DNA of 64,000 nt from Spongilla lacustris (Eukaryota; Porifera; Demospongiae; Spongillida; Spongillidae), in NCBI GenBank assembly GCA_949361645.1, contig OX442425.1, forward strand, positions 1,788,000-1,851,999. The letters are read 5' to 3'. Made by a program: the position numbers and the translations under genes. This document shows positions 46,441 through 57,359 of the stretch, piece by piece. Numbering within the stretch: the stretch's first letter is position 1; the number at the start of each line of letters is the position of its first letter. Below the pieces are notes generated by a model. It did not search any database. It saw only the letters and a program-made list of their open reading frames with translations, and was not told the DNA's origin.

Positions 46441-49400
46441 TGTACAGTGTACATACCCACCACACATCAGTACACTATACACACCACATCAGTACACTAT
46501 ACACACCACACATCGGTACACTATACACACCACACATCAGTACACTATACACACCACATCAGTACACTATACACACCACACATCGGTACACTATACACAC
46601 CACACATCAGTACACTATACACACCACACATCAGTACACTATACACACCACATCAGTACACTATACACACCACACATCAGTACACTATACACACCACATC
46701 AGTACACTATACACACCACATCAGTACACTATACACACCACACATCGGTACACTATACACACCACACATCAGTACACTATACACACCACACATCAGTACA
46801 CTGTACACACCACACATCAGTACACTATACACACCACACATCAGTACACTATACACACCACACATACGCACACCACACATCAGTACACTATACACACCAC
46901 ACATCAGTACACTATACACACCACACATACGCACACCACACATCAGTACACTATACACACCACACATCAGTACACTATACACACCACACATCAGTACACA
47001 CATCAGTACACTATACACACCACACATACACACACCACACATCAGTACACTATACACACCACACATACGCACACCACACATCAGTACACTATACACACCA
47101 CACATCAGTACACTATACAAACCACACATACACACCACACATCAGTACACTATACACACCACACATCAGTACACTATACACACCACACATCAGTACACTA
47201 TACACACCACACATCAGTACACTATACACACCACACATACACACACCACACATCGGTACACTATACACACCACACATCAGTACACTATACACACCACACA
47301 TCAGTACACTATACACACCACACATCAGTACACTATACACACCACACATCAGTACACTATACACACCACACATACACACACCACACATCAGTACACTATA
47401 CACACCACACATACACACACCACACATCGGTACACTATACACACCACACATGCACACACCACACATCGGTACACTATACACACCACACATACACACACCA
47501 CACATCAGTACACTATACACACCACACATCAGTACACTATACACACCACACATCAGTACACTATACACACCACACATACACACACTACACATCAGTACAC
47601 TATACACACCACACATCAGTACACTGTACACACCACACATACACACACCACACATCAGTACACTATACACACCACACATCAGTACACTATACACACCACA
47701 CATCAGTACACTATACACACCACACATACACACACCACACATCAGTACACTATACACACCACACATACACACACCACACATACACACACCACACATCAGT
47801 ACACTATACACACCACACATCAGTACACTATACACACCACACATACACACACCACACATACACACACCACACATCAGTACACACATCAGTACACTATACA
47901 CACCACACATACACACACCACACATCAGTACACTATACACACCACACATCAGTACACTATACACACCACACATCAGTACACTATAGACACCACACATCAG
48001 TACACTATACACACCACACATATACACACCACACATCAGTACACTATACACACCACACATCAGTACACTATACACACCACACATCAGTACACTATACACA
48101 CCACACATCAGTACACTATACACACCACACATACACACACCACACATCAGTACACTATACATACCACACATACACACACCACACATACACACACCACACA
48201 TCAGTACACTATACACACCACACATCAGTACACTGTACACACCACACATACACACACCACACATCAGTACACTATACACACCACACATACACACACCACA
48301 CATACACACACCACACATCAGTACACACATCAGTACACTATACACACCACACATACACACACCACACATCAGTACACTATACACACCACACATCAGTACA
48401 CTATAGACACCACACATCAGTACACTATACACACCACATCAATACACTATACACACCACACATACACACCACACATACACACCACACATCAGTACACTAT
48501 ACACACCACACATACACACACTACACATCAGTACACTATACACACCACACATCAGTACACTATACACACCACACATACACACACCACACATCAGTACACT
48601 ATACACACCACACATCAGTACACTATACACACCACACATCAGTACACTATACACACCACACCTATACACACCACACATCAGTACACTATACACACCACAC
48701 ATACACACACCACATCAGTACACTATACACACCACACATCAGTACACTATACACACCACACATCAGTACACTATACACACCACACCTATACACACCACAC
48801 ATCAGTACACTATACACACCACACATACACACCACACATCAGTACACTATACACACCACACATCAGTACACTATACACACCACACATCAGTACACTATAG
48901 ACACCACACATCAGTACACTATACACACCACACATATACACACCACACATCAGTACACTATACACACCACACATCAATACACTATACACACCACACATAC
49001 ACACACCACACATCAGTACACTATACACACCACACATCAGTACACTATACACACCACACATCAGTACACTATACACACCACACATCAGTACACTATACAC
49101 ACCACACATCAGTACACTATACACACCACACATCAGTACACTATACACACCACACATACACACCACACATCAGTACACTATACACACCACACATCAGTAC
49201 ACTATACACACCACACATCAGTACACTATACACACCACACATACACACACCACACATCAGTACACTATACACACCACACATCAGTACACTATACACACCA
49301 CACATACACACCACACATCAGTACACTATACACACCACACATCAGTACACTATACACACCACACATCAGTACACTGTACACACCACACATAAGTACACTA

Positions 49401-49990
49401 TACACACCACACATCAGTACACTATACACACCACACATACACACACTACACATCAGTACACTATACACACCACACATACACACACTACACATCAGTACAC
49501 TGTACACACCACACATCAGTACACTATACACACCACACATACACACACCACACATCAGTACACTATACACACCACACATCAGTACACTGTACACACCACA
49601 CATACGCACACCACACATCAGTACACTATACACACCACACATCAGTACACTATACACACCACATCAGTACACTATACACACCACACATCGGTACACTATA
49701 CACACCACACATACACACACCACACATCAGTACACTATACACACCACACATCAGTACACTATACACACCACACATCAGTACACTATACACACCACACATC
49801 AGTACACTATACACACCACACATCAGTACACTATACACACCACACATACACACCACACATCAGTACACTATACACACCACACATCAGTACACTATACACA
49901 CCACACATCAGAACACTAAACACACACTACACCATACATGTATTCACCACACATCAGTACACTACACACACCTCACATCAGTACACTATA
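46441..49990. repeat. 3.5-kb satellite, 24-bp unit
   Basis: More than 100 units of CAGTACACTATACACACCAC followed by ACAT. A shorter ACACACACCACACAT unit is interspersed at irregular intervals, giving higher-order patterns. Because 24 is divisible by three, several frames on both strands stay open for hundreds of codons (YTHHTSVH, CGVYSVLM); these are not genes. It is present only in the right arm, at the inner-distal edge of minisatellite 1. Confidence 0.95.
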
Positions 49991-50269
49991 CACATCTGCC
50001 AGTGCAGTTTAACCACGTAGGGTGCAGCAATATGTTAGTGCACTCCCAGTTTTGGTGCTACATGTACATGTACGTGTATTAATGCCAGGTCACCTAGCTT
50101 GGAAACCCATGCATCAGAGTTTATCTCCACATTTTAAAATGTACCAGGTTTGAACTTATCACACCAATGTAGATGTATCCCACATTGAGAAGTTATAGCC
50201 TAGTCTTTTATGGCCCACCTACATATGAATTTGTTACTGATATTAGATAAGATAAGCTTGTGCATTAAC

Positions 50270-50490
50270 CCTCCAGCACATGCACCAAACACACTGTCAT
50301 TGGGATGTGCAAGACACCACACCTTCTATGGCATGGGGTGCACTAACCCTCCATCACATGCGCCAAACACAGTGTCATCGAGATGTGCAAGACACCACAC
50401 CTTCTATGGCATGGGGTGCACCAACCCTCCAGCACATGCACCAAACACATTGTCATTGGGATGTGCAAGATACCATACCTCCTTTGGCAT
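50270..50490. repeat. Three 78-bp tandem units
   Basis: Three copies of AACCCTCCAGCACATGCACC ... GACACCACACCTTCTATGGC. They lie beside a short duplicate of the transposase 3' end (50510-50565, matching 51800-51865). Confidence 0.75.
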
Positions 50491-50564
50491 TCAACTACAT
50501 GCATCTCACAATATGGTTCATGAACCATGGTCTCTTTTCTTGTGAGTATACAGTGCGGATGAGC

Positions 50565-50900
50565 TGCCGTACTATTCACCTGGATCACCACGCCACTTAA
50601 GTCATCCAAGATGTTCTTCACCACGTCACTGTACTCGGCAAACACGTTCAAGTCATTCAACACATCCATCTTCATGTTTTTCCTCACCATGCTCATCATC
50701 CATTCCTCATACTCACACTTGCATCATTCCTATTAGCCAGAGCCACTGCCTGTAATGGTGAGGCCACCAGTAGCTGCAATAGTCCAGTTTCCACCAAGGA
50801 TTCAGCTCCAGTCACCATCACAGTCATGGTCCCAGGCAGCGTTACCATGGACAGCTGGACCTATGCCAGACACTTGGGCAGGACAAGGACCATTCTTTTA
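50565..50900 (-). pseudogene. Unidentified coding remnant in the right arm
   Basis: Minus-strand frames read MVTLPGTMTVMVTGAESLVE then LLQLLVASPLQAVALANRND, a GTGAGT donor-like site, then KMDVLNDLNVFAEYSDVVKN and ILDDLSGVVIQ with GTGAAT. They look like two exons of a real protein but I do not recognise it. It has no counterpart in the left arm. Confidence 0.35.
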
Positions 50901-51129
50901 CCATTAATATGCGTACTAGAACTCTTTCAAAACATTTACATGTTCATGTGCTTGTACCCATGTGATCACTTCTTTGTTATGATAATCAAGCTTCGCTAAG
51001 GTGTAACTTCTTGTGTAAATGTAACGTTTGTCAGAATGTTACCTCAATAGATTGTGAGGACAAGCTGACAAACGAGTTCTTAAAAGAACTTTTGATTCAA
51101 CACGATACACAGTTGCACTGTACATAGAT

Positions 51130-51440
51130 TATCTGAGCAACAACCGACTTTTCTTCACGAGTGCACCAGAGCTACATGTACATGTATATCTGAGCAACAA
51201 TCGACTTTTAACTTCACGGGTGCACCAGAGTTATCAAGCAACAACCGACTTTTCTTCACGAGTGCACCAGAGCTACATGTACATGTATATCTGAGCAACA
51301 ATCGACTTTTAACTTCACGGGTGCACCAGAGTTATCAAGCAACAACCGACTTTTCTTCACGAGTGCACCAGAGCTACATGTACATGTATATCTGAGCAAC
51401 AATCGACTTCTTCATGGATGCACCAAACATCTCTCTAGTA
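51130..51440. repeat. ~102-bp tandem repeat, three units
   Basis: Units contain GAGCAACAACCGACTTTTCT, CACGAGTGCACCAGAGC, TACATGTACATGTATATCTG and the sister half GAGCAACAATCGACTTTTAA. Each unit is itself a diverged dimer of about 50 bp. Confidence 0.8.
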
Positions 51441-51800
51441 ATCTGAGCAACAACTAACTTAAATTAGCAGAGGTGCATGCATCATGTTCTGTGTCTATTC
51501 AGGCAACTAAATTGCTAAGGTAACTCACAACCTGAGAGCTTCTCTAGCTTTAAGTGCTCTTAATGCTGGTAAGACCTCCATTGATGTCCGGGTTCTTTGG
51601 GTAATTGTAGGACTTGCCAGGTAAATGTAGCTTTGGGTGAAGGAAATTTACTTCAACAAGCCGGGCTTCCACATCCACCTTTGTCACATATCAAAGCCAA
51701 ACAATCATCTTCCTATGCAACTGTTACATAGCCTTTCACGATGGCCTCACTTCTACAGATGAAATTGAAATGGTAATAATACCATGAAATGCTTCTCACA
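51441..51800. other. No recognised feature
   Basis: Spacer between the 102-bp repeats and the 3' end of the right transposase copy. Nothing supported. Confidence 0.4.
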
Positions 51801-51804
51801 ATAT

Positions 51805-54435
51805 GGTTCATGAGCCATGGTCGCTCTTCTTGTGAGTATACAGTGCGGATGAGCTGCCGTACTTATTGCCACACACAGAACAGGAAAATGGCCTGTCAAT
51901 TTCAGATTTTTTCCTACGCCTGCGCTTGCAGGGTGGACCCTGGCTTCCTTCGTCAACACTGGCATTGTCTGCCTTAGCGACATCACCGTGTTCATCACCT
52001 GGAACAGCAGGCTGCGTATGAGTGTTCTTTTTGTGCAGGTACAGGGCCTGGCTACTGCCATACTTATTGCCACATACAGTGCATTGGTAGGCAAGGATTA
52101 GTTCAGACCTGGGTCTGCGTTTCCTCCTGCCAGAAACACAGCTATTGCCTTTGTCTTGCATTTCACTGTGAGTCTCATCTGCAGACTCATTACCCTCAAC
52201 TGTAGGTGGGTCAGGAATGGCATTAGAAGGACCTGGTTGGCCACTGTCTTGAACATTTCCAGGTGTTTCTGAAGAGTTGATAGCAGTGGCTGGAGTAGGC
52301 TTTGGACATACCCTGTCCCTCTTCTTGGGGGTCACGAACGTATTCCCTCACCTTCTCGTACAGGTACAGTGACCGCGTCAGGGACAATCCATTGGGGGCT
52401 AATAACAGGTGGCATCACTTGGCTCTGATAAGCCTCCTGTATGTCTTTTATGGCCACTCCAGCCCTCAGCATGCTCATCTCGGTGGGGTTTGTGTCCGAT
52501 GGCAAGGTCTTCATTTTCATGACACCAGGGTGGCCTTGGTCAAACTCAAAATGTGTGGTAGCGACCACAAGCCAACCCAGAGGACCAAACCCACTGGCCC
52601 AAGAAGGCATTCCAGTCATGGTACTGCCAGTCCTGGTACAGTTGTGGCACACAAGTGACGTTCTGGCCACACTGCCGGACACAGTCAGCTAGATCGTCCA
52701 TGTCATCTACATGATCCTGTCTTCGGTAGTACTTCTTGAACAGGCCAAAGTAGGAATCAGGTCGAAACTTTGTGTGTCCAGGTAGCATGAAGTTCAGCTG
52801 GATGGCCTCATGTTGTCCAGTGATCACCCGCCAGGCCAGGTACCACATCATGGTGGTGTTCTTGTTCTGGCCCACACAGTTGTCGGCCTGAAGTGTTACA
52901 CGCCCTCTCTCCCAGTCCATGTAGGTGGAAGAATGCATGCACCAGGCTGACCACCACCACAGCACCCTTGCCGGCCTGCTCAGCCTCATCAATTAGGAAG
53001 AACACCTGCGGCACAGCGGCTCACAACACACGCCCAAACACCTGGACCTTGCGAGGTGTCCCTGAAATAAAACGTGCCCCTTTGCTGTGAGCTATAGGGC
53101 AGTGACACCTGCTGGCAGTAGTCAAAAGAGTACTGCATCTGCATGTCCAGGTGCAGGGGCTTGTGAAGTGAAGGGAGCCATCAGGGCCCTGGATCCCAAG
53201 TGACCCAGAATCTGGTCACGCTCCTTCTGTCTCTTCCCTTTCCATCCCTTCTCAGCCTCCTCAATATTGGCATTGTAGGCATCACGAAATGCCTTGGCCT
53301 TAATGAGATGTTGTTTGTATTTGTCATTTATTGTTTTGCGCTGCTCGTCGGAAAGGCTGTGCCTCAAAGTGACCAACATCTGATCACACTTGTCGCACAG
53401 ATCGCTGCGTGCAGGTTGGATCTTGATGTTGGAGCAGTACCTGCGCCAGAGTGTAATAAATGACACGTACTTCACCACACGTGCAGCAGGAGGTGTTGGA
53501 GGAGCCGGAGGAACGTTGAGCAAGGTGTACTGCCGCTTCAGCCGAGTGGTCAATCTGTAAGGGCAAGGTTGCTGTGGTGCTGGGTGTGGTCTTTGATAGG
53601 GACTCCATGGCTTTGCAATACTCGACGTACACAGACTTTAGTGTTTTGCCGCTCTCCAGAACGTAGTCTCTGATTGTCCCTTGCAATCGACCAGGGGTCA
53701 GGGAGGGCATGTATGCCAGCATAGTTCTCTATAAATCTGACTACCATAGTCTTGTCCAAACGAGAGAGGGCATGGCGAGGAGCCCTGCCACAGTTCCCAT
53801 GGGGATGGGGCTCAACATCAGAGTCAGAGCACACCTGCTGCTGCCAGCGCTTCAATGTACAGTAACTAATGCCAATGATGGCACAGAAAGCATCCTTGCA
53901 GACAGGACTGGACAGTCAAGGCGATATTTCGAGAACCACATTTGTTCCGAATCACAGCTAGCATTCCATAAATAACAGCCTTTCTGGTTTTCTTGTCCAA
54001 TCTGGATAGTGTGAGTGCTCGTCTTTTGGGCAAGTCACCGTACTTCAATAAGCAACTGTCTCTGCAGCACCCTCCTCTAGTAAGGTAGGCATTCAGCATG
54101 CGACGAGGACGACATCGCCCACGTGCTATTCTAGCTGGTACATCACCTGGGCCGTCGCTGTCATCTTCACCATCACCATCAGTGGCATCACCGTCGCTTC
54201 CGCTATCACAATCTCTGCCCTCATCATCACTTTCACCATCATTGTCATCTCCGTCGCTTTCACCATCATCGTTGATTCCATCTTCACAGACATCGCCATC
54301 AATGCCTTCAGAATCATCACTTCCATATTCACCATCGCCACCGTTCTCGATTTCCTCATCCTCGTCAAAAGTATCGTTCCATTCGAACTCGTCCGCTGAA
54401 TGATAAACGACGAGCTCGTCGTTAGTCGTCGCCAT
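51805..54435 (-). pseudogene. Right-arm transposase-like gene, frameshifted
   Basis: Starts MATTNDEL. Residues about 15-90 are very acidic (DDNDGESDDEG type). Then follow a basic HTH-like part (LTLSRLDKKTRKAVIYGML), FIENYAGIHALPDPW, a CDKCDQM segment and a coiled region (DEQRKTINDKYKQHLIKAK). The catalytic-looking block is LQADNCVGQNKNTTMMWYLA with MLPGHTKFRPDSYFGLFKKY (about 52690-52900). The C-terminus has two C2H2 fingers (C-x2-C-x12-H-x4-H) at about 52110-52040 and 51877-51812. The ADNC.GQNKN ... GHTKF.PD..FG.fK pattern marks a widespread transposon protein group of invertebrates with DDE-like spacing; I recall it under a DUF (possibly DUF7869), which is unverified. Frames shift near 53865, 53555, 52560 and 52335, and stops lie around 53000-53120. 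Confidence 0.7.
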
Positions 54436-55007
54436 ATCGTTTATCTTTATCTACATGTACAAAGAGGATAACGAATAACAACTATAATAGGCATGACCTG
54501 AGAGATCCAATACTCACCGCCGTTTGTCGCGTATCCTGCTTTGTAGGTGTGGCTAAGTTAATAAACGGGAGAAGTTGAATATTCATGTACATGAGTGAAT
54601 GGAAGCGGTTCACGCCCGTGCAACGGCGCGATTCGAGCGGGAAACCTGTACCTACTTTGAACGGCTGTATCTCCCCAACGGAATACATAAAAATTAACGA
54701 ACAGAACAAATCGATAGGTAAAGGACCTCTCTACCTATAAACCGAATTTGAAGAGATTTCATTACTCCTACAGAAAGTTATGGCGGGTTAGAACCCGAAA
54801 GGGTATCGGACGTTGCAATACTGGTATGGAGCAAGTGAAAGATCCCAAAATGTATTTTAGCATAGAGAATTGGTATAGTTTAAAGTGTTGAAGATAGGAT
54901 GTCAATAGCTCTTACCGTTGGGCAGTTATAGCTATTTAAACGTAAAGGTATTTTATAACATTTTATATATATATACGAAGGCTCATTTTGTCGTGAACTG
55001 TCCCATA
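54436..55007 (-). repeat. Right terminal inverted repeat, ~575 bp
   Basis: Mirror of 39748-40320, from the transposase ATG outward to CTGTCCCATA. The two TIRs differ by scattered substitutions and small indels, so the arms are old relative to MITE II. Confidence 0.85.
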
Positions 55008-55142
55008 TAATTATAATTACACGTGTATATATTTAAATAATGTTAGTTGCTTCAATTTAGCCGCTCTTTGGATATGCCACTGGTAGTATGCATTGCTATA
55101 CACTCATTACTCATATCATGCATTATACATGGATACATGTAC

Positions 55143-55391
55143 CTGAGAGTCTCTGACGCTGTCGTACACAAGCGTGTATCCCGGGAGGAGGCCGGAGCGG
55201 GTATTGATGTCCCTTATCGCCATTTCTGCTGCTGGCACGACTCCAGACGAATTCAATCCGAACTCACCGAAGGACGTGACGAACATGAAGGTGAGGTTCG
55301 TTGACTGGGCACAGCCGACCACTACTGCCAGTATCATAAGGGGTGCACCCAAGTACATGTACAACGTGTAGCGAAAACCCATTGCAACCAT
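55143..55391 (-). CDS. GABA-B receptor-like copy C, exon 1
   Basis: 83 codons from ATG (minus strand, 55391) to a GTACAT donor. The first ~29 residues form a signal peptide (YMYLGAPLMILAVVVGCAQS). Then comes the start of the class C ligand-binding lobe: LTFMFVTSFGEFGLNSSG, PAAEMAIRDIN and LLPGYTLVYDSVRDSQ. It ends in phase 0, the same phase in which the exon ending at 33834 begins (CQYDRSLDVFFQG). Family alignments place those two blocks side by side, so I join them across a ~21-kb intron holding the giant element and its MITEs. It could also be exon 1 of a separate deleted paralogue. Confidence 0.75.
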
Positions 55392-55619
55392 TTTTTCATA
55401 AGATCAATATCTCACCACGTACAACCTTTTTATAAATTGGTGGATAAATGTAGTTTTATACTATCCGATTAGTATCGCGACGGGAAGTGAATCACACAAA
55501 ATTATACGTCACGCGCTTTTTGTGACCTCGTCACGCAATATATATGTGCTTAATTCATGCTACATTTGTATGTTGCTGACGCAAATAACGTCTATGACAC
55601 GTGATCATGATATTTTACA
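55392..55619. promoter_or_regulatory. Presumed promoter region of receptor copy C
   Basis: About 230 bp upstream of the exon-1 ATG before the next element end at 55620. No TATA box or initiator can be pinned down with confidence. Confidence 0.25.
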
Positions 55620-55964
55620 GGTAATCGGTTTCCGCGAAAATGTCTCCTTATAAATATAACAGTATAATGTTATAAAAATGCTTCTTGTTTGACTGAATCG
55701 TTATATATCTTCCGAACGCTTCACAGTTCATACCACACCATTTCTCTATGGCAAAGACATTTTGGAGTCTTGCACTTGCTCGAAGCGTTCGATACCGTTC
55801 AAACCCGGTGTCGGAGGCATGCATGATTGTCCCCCTGGAAAAAGTGTCCCCCCGGACATTCATTCCTAGGCACGATTGTCCCCCCGGACATTGGTGCCTT
55901 GGAATGAATGTCCCCTCTAGGAAATATTGTCCTCCCATGCCGGACATTTTTCCTAGGCACAGCT

Positions 55965-56010
<46 letters not shown>
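55620..56010. mobile_element. TIR-like end with GTCCCCCCGGACATT word array and C45
   Basis: Starts AATCGGTTTCCGCGAAAATG and shares CACCATTTCTCTATGGCAAA and TTGGAGTCTTGCACTTGCTC with the giant element's TIR, then CAAACCCGGTGTCGGAGGCA with the Ginger-like element at 7710. Next is an array of ATTGTCCCCC / CCGGACATT words (55825-55955), CCTAGGCACAGC and a C45 run (55966-56010). The same CCTAGGCACAGCTGTCC motif appears inverted at 63320-63395. Confidence 0.6.
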
Positions 56011-56013
<3 letters not shown>

Positions 56014-56261
56014 ACGTTTGCCAAACACTTAGCCTTCGAATCCTCGGAACTGCTCTGCCTCATGCGTGTATAGACCAGTTGCGTGTAAACCATTATCGTA
56101 TGAATATAGTTACCATTGCCCAGATTTATTCTGAAATCATTGGTCGCCATTTTGGTGGGCAAATTTTTGAGTTGTTACTTAGAGTGGGCTTCGCCAGAAA
56201 ATAGCATCGTGTGAAGAAATGAACTACAGTTATTTTCTGAAGGGACCTAAAAAAGAGCGAT

Positions 56262-56820
56262 ATGAGCGAAACTGAACTACAGTGTCTATATGGTGTCACG
56301 GGTCGGAGCAGCAAGGAGGAGTGCGTAGAAATTCTTGACCCATACAATATCAGTGTTGAGTTATGGATGATCGATCGATGATGTGTCACACTGGCCTCCA
56401 ATAGCGTTTCCTCACGTTTATACGTATTTGATAGACACTCCTGGAGAATTCACCAGAAGAAGCTGAAGGCTTTTAAAAGCCTGCAGGCATACAACTATTA
56501 CATAACGTGAAGAATATACTAAGAATAATATGTTACATTTTCACTACTTCCATTTCAGTGGTTGGGTTCGAACAGTCTATTATCGTGACATTGGTAATGA
56601 AAATTTTATCCTCATGGCAAAAGTAACACCATCACAGCGGATAAACGACAAACCACATGAGGCCTGGATTGGAGTGAACAAGAAAACAGGCACCATCATT
56701 ACTGGACATTGTTCCTGCATGGCAGGGTAAGTCTATGTTTTATGTGTACAGCTGGATGCACAAGGTTTCCATTACAGACTTGGTGAGGTTTGTTCACATG
56801 TAGCTGCCATAAAAAGGTAT
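56262..56820 (+). pseudogene. SWIM-finger (YqaJ-associated type) gene fragment
   Basis: Pieces: 56262-56381 (MSETELQCLYGVTGRSSKEE), 56392-56520 (WPPIAFPHVYTYLIDTPGEF, then in another frame KAFKSLQAYNYYIT), 56560-56729 (GWVRTVYYRDIGNENFILMA ... VNKKTGTIITGHCSCMAG, GTAAGT donor) and about 56776-56815 (LGEVCSHVAAIK). CxCMAG...LGEVCSHVAA is a SWIM-type zinc finger. The layout is that of element-associated proteins that carry a YqaJ-like nuclease further on; no nuclease part is seen here. The frame breaks at the TRR/KLKAF boundary. Confidence 0.7.
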
Positions 56821-57312
56821 TTATTGCCTTTGCACCTACAGGGGTTATCACCTTCATTTCCAAAGCATGGACTGGGCGTGTGTCCAACAAGGTGATTACA
56901 CAGAGATGTGGGTTTCTGGACCACATTGAGTTTGGTGATATGGTTCTTGCAGACAGTGGATTTAAATATTCATGATGATCTGGCAGTACGTGGAGCAAAA
57001 CTAGAAATCCCTGCTTTCACAAAGGGAAAGAGTCAACTTTCAAGAGCCAAAGTTGAGACATCTAGGAGACTGGCACATGTTTGGATCCATGTGGAACGTA
57101 TAATTGGGCAATTGCGAAAGAAGTACAAGATTCTTCAACATATTCTACCAATAACTTTGATAAAGAGACCATCTGATGCATATGTAGGTGTTACTACCAT
57201 TGACAAAATACTCTTGGTAACTACAGCTTTAACTAATCTTCCCAAACAATTGTTTGATAAGTTAGCATGTCATTGTTACATCAATAACAGTTTAAATTTG
57301 ACTTGTTCGTGA
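56805..57312 (+). pseudogene. DDE_Tnp_4-type (Harbinger/IS4EU-like) transposase 3' part
   Basis: Reads FIAFAPTGVITFISKAWTGR, then CGFLDHIEFGDMVLADSGF, then after a shift KLEIPAFTKGKSQLSRAKVE, RRLAHVWIHVERIIGQLRKK and TTIDKILLVTTALTNLPKQL. The LAD-GF aspartate and the HVER glutamate of the DDE triad are visible; the first Asp and the N-terminus are gone. It begins exactly where the SWIM frame ends, so the two proteins have been joined by deletion. Both kinds of protein are known from related element groups. Confidence 0.75.
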
Positions 57313-57359
57313 AACTCATCCTATAATTGCAAATGGAGTTATATCAATTAGTATGCTTG

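Larger units (their letters stand above)
39748..55007. mobile_element. Giant palindromic transposon (~15.3 kb)
   Basis: Terminal repeats TATGGGACAGTTCACGACAA and complement, with possible TA duplication. From each end inward, in mirror order: a ~575-bp TIR up to an ATG starting MAT, transposase remains, minisatellite 1 (ACCATACATCTGTGTCGTTA), an AGTCTCGCACCCAGACC-type marker, minisatellite 2 (CCCATTTACACCCTGTAC), then a unique palindromic core centred near 44515. The right arm additionally has a 24-bp satellite (46441-49990) and about 1.7 kb of extra sequence. It sits within intron 1 of receptor copy C. Both transposase copies are broken. Confidence 0.85.

Noticed and set aside
46440..49919. 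Open frames of 1159 and 817 aa (plus) and 439 aa (minus) made of YTHHTSVH or CGVYSVLM repeats
   Set aside because: They are reading frames of a 24-bp satellite whose length is a multiple of three. Several frames on both strands are open at once, so there is no protein-coding signal.
54098..54403. Ser/Pro-rich 101-aa plus-strand frame
   Set aside because: Antisense shadow of the acidic Asp/Glu/Gly-rich transposase N-terminus.
55748..56204. Proline- or glycine-homopolymer frames
   Set aside because: Translation of the C45 tract.
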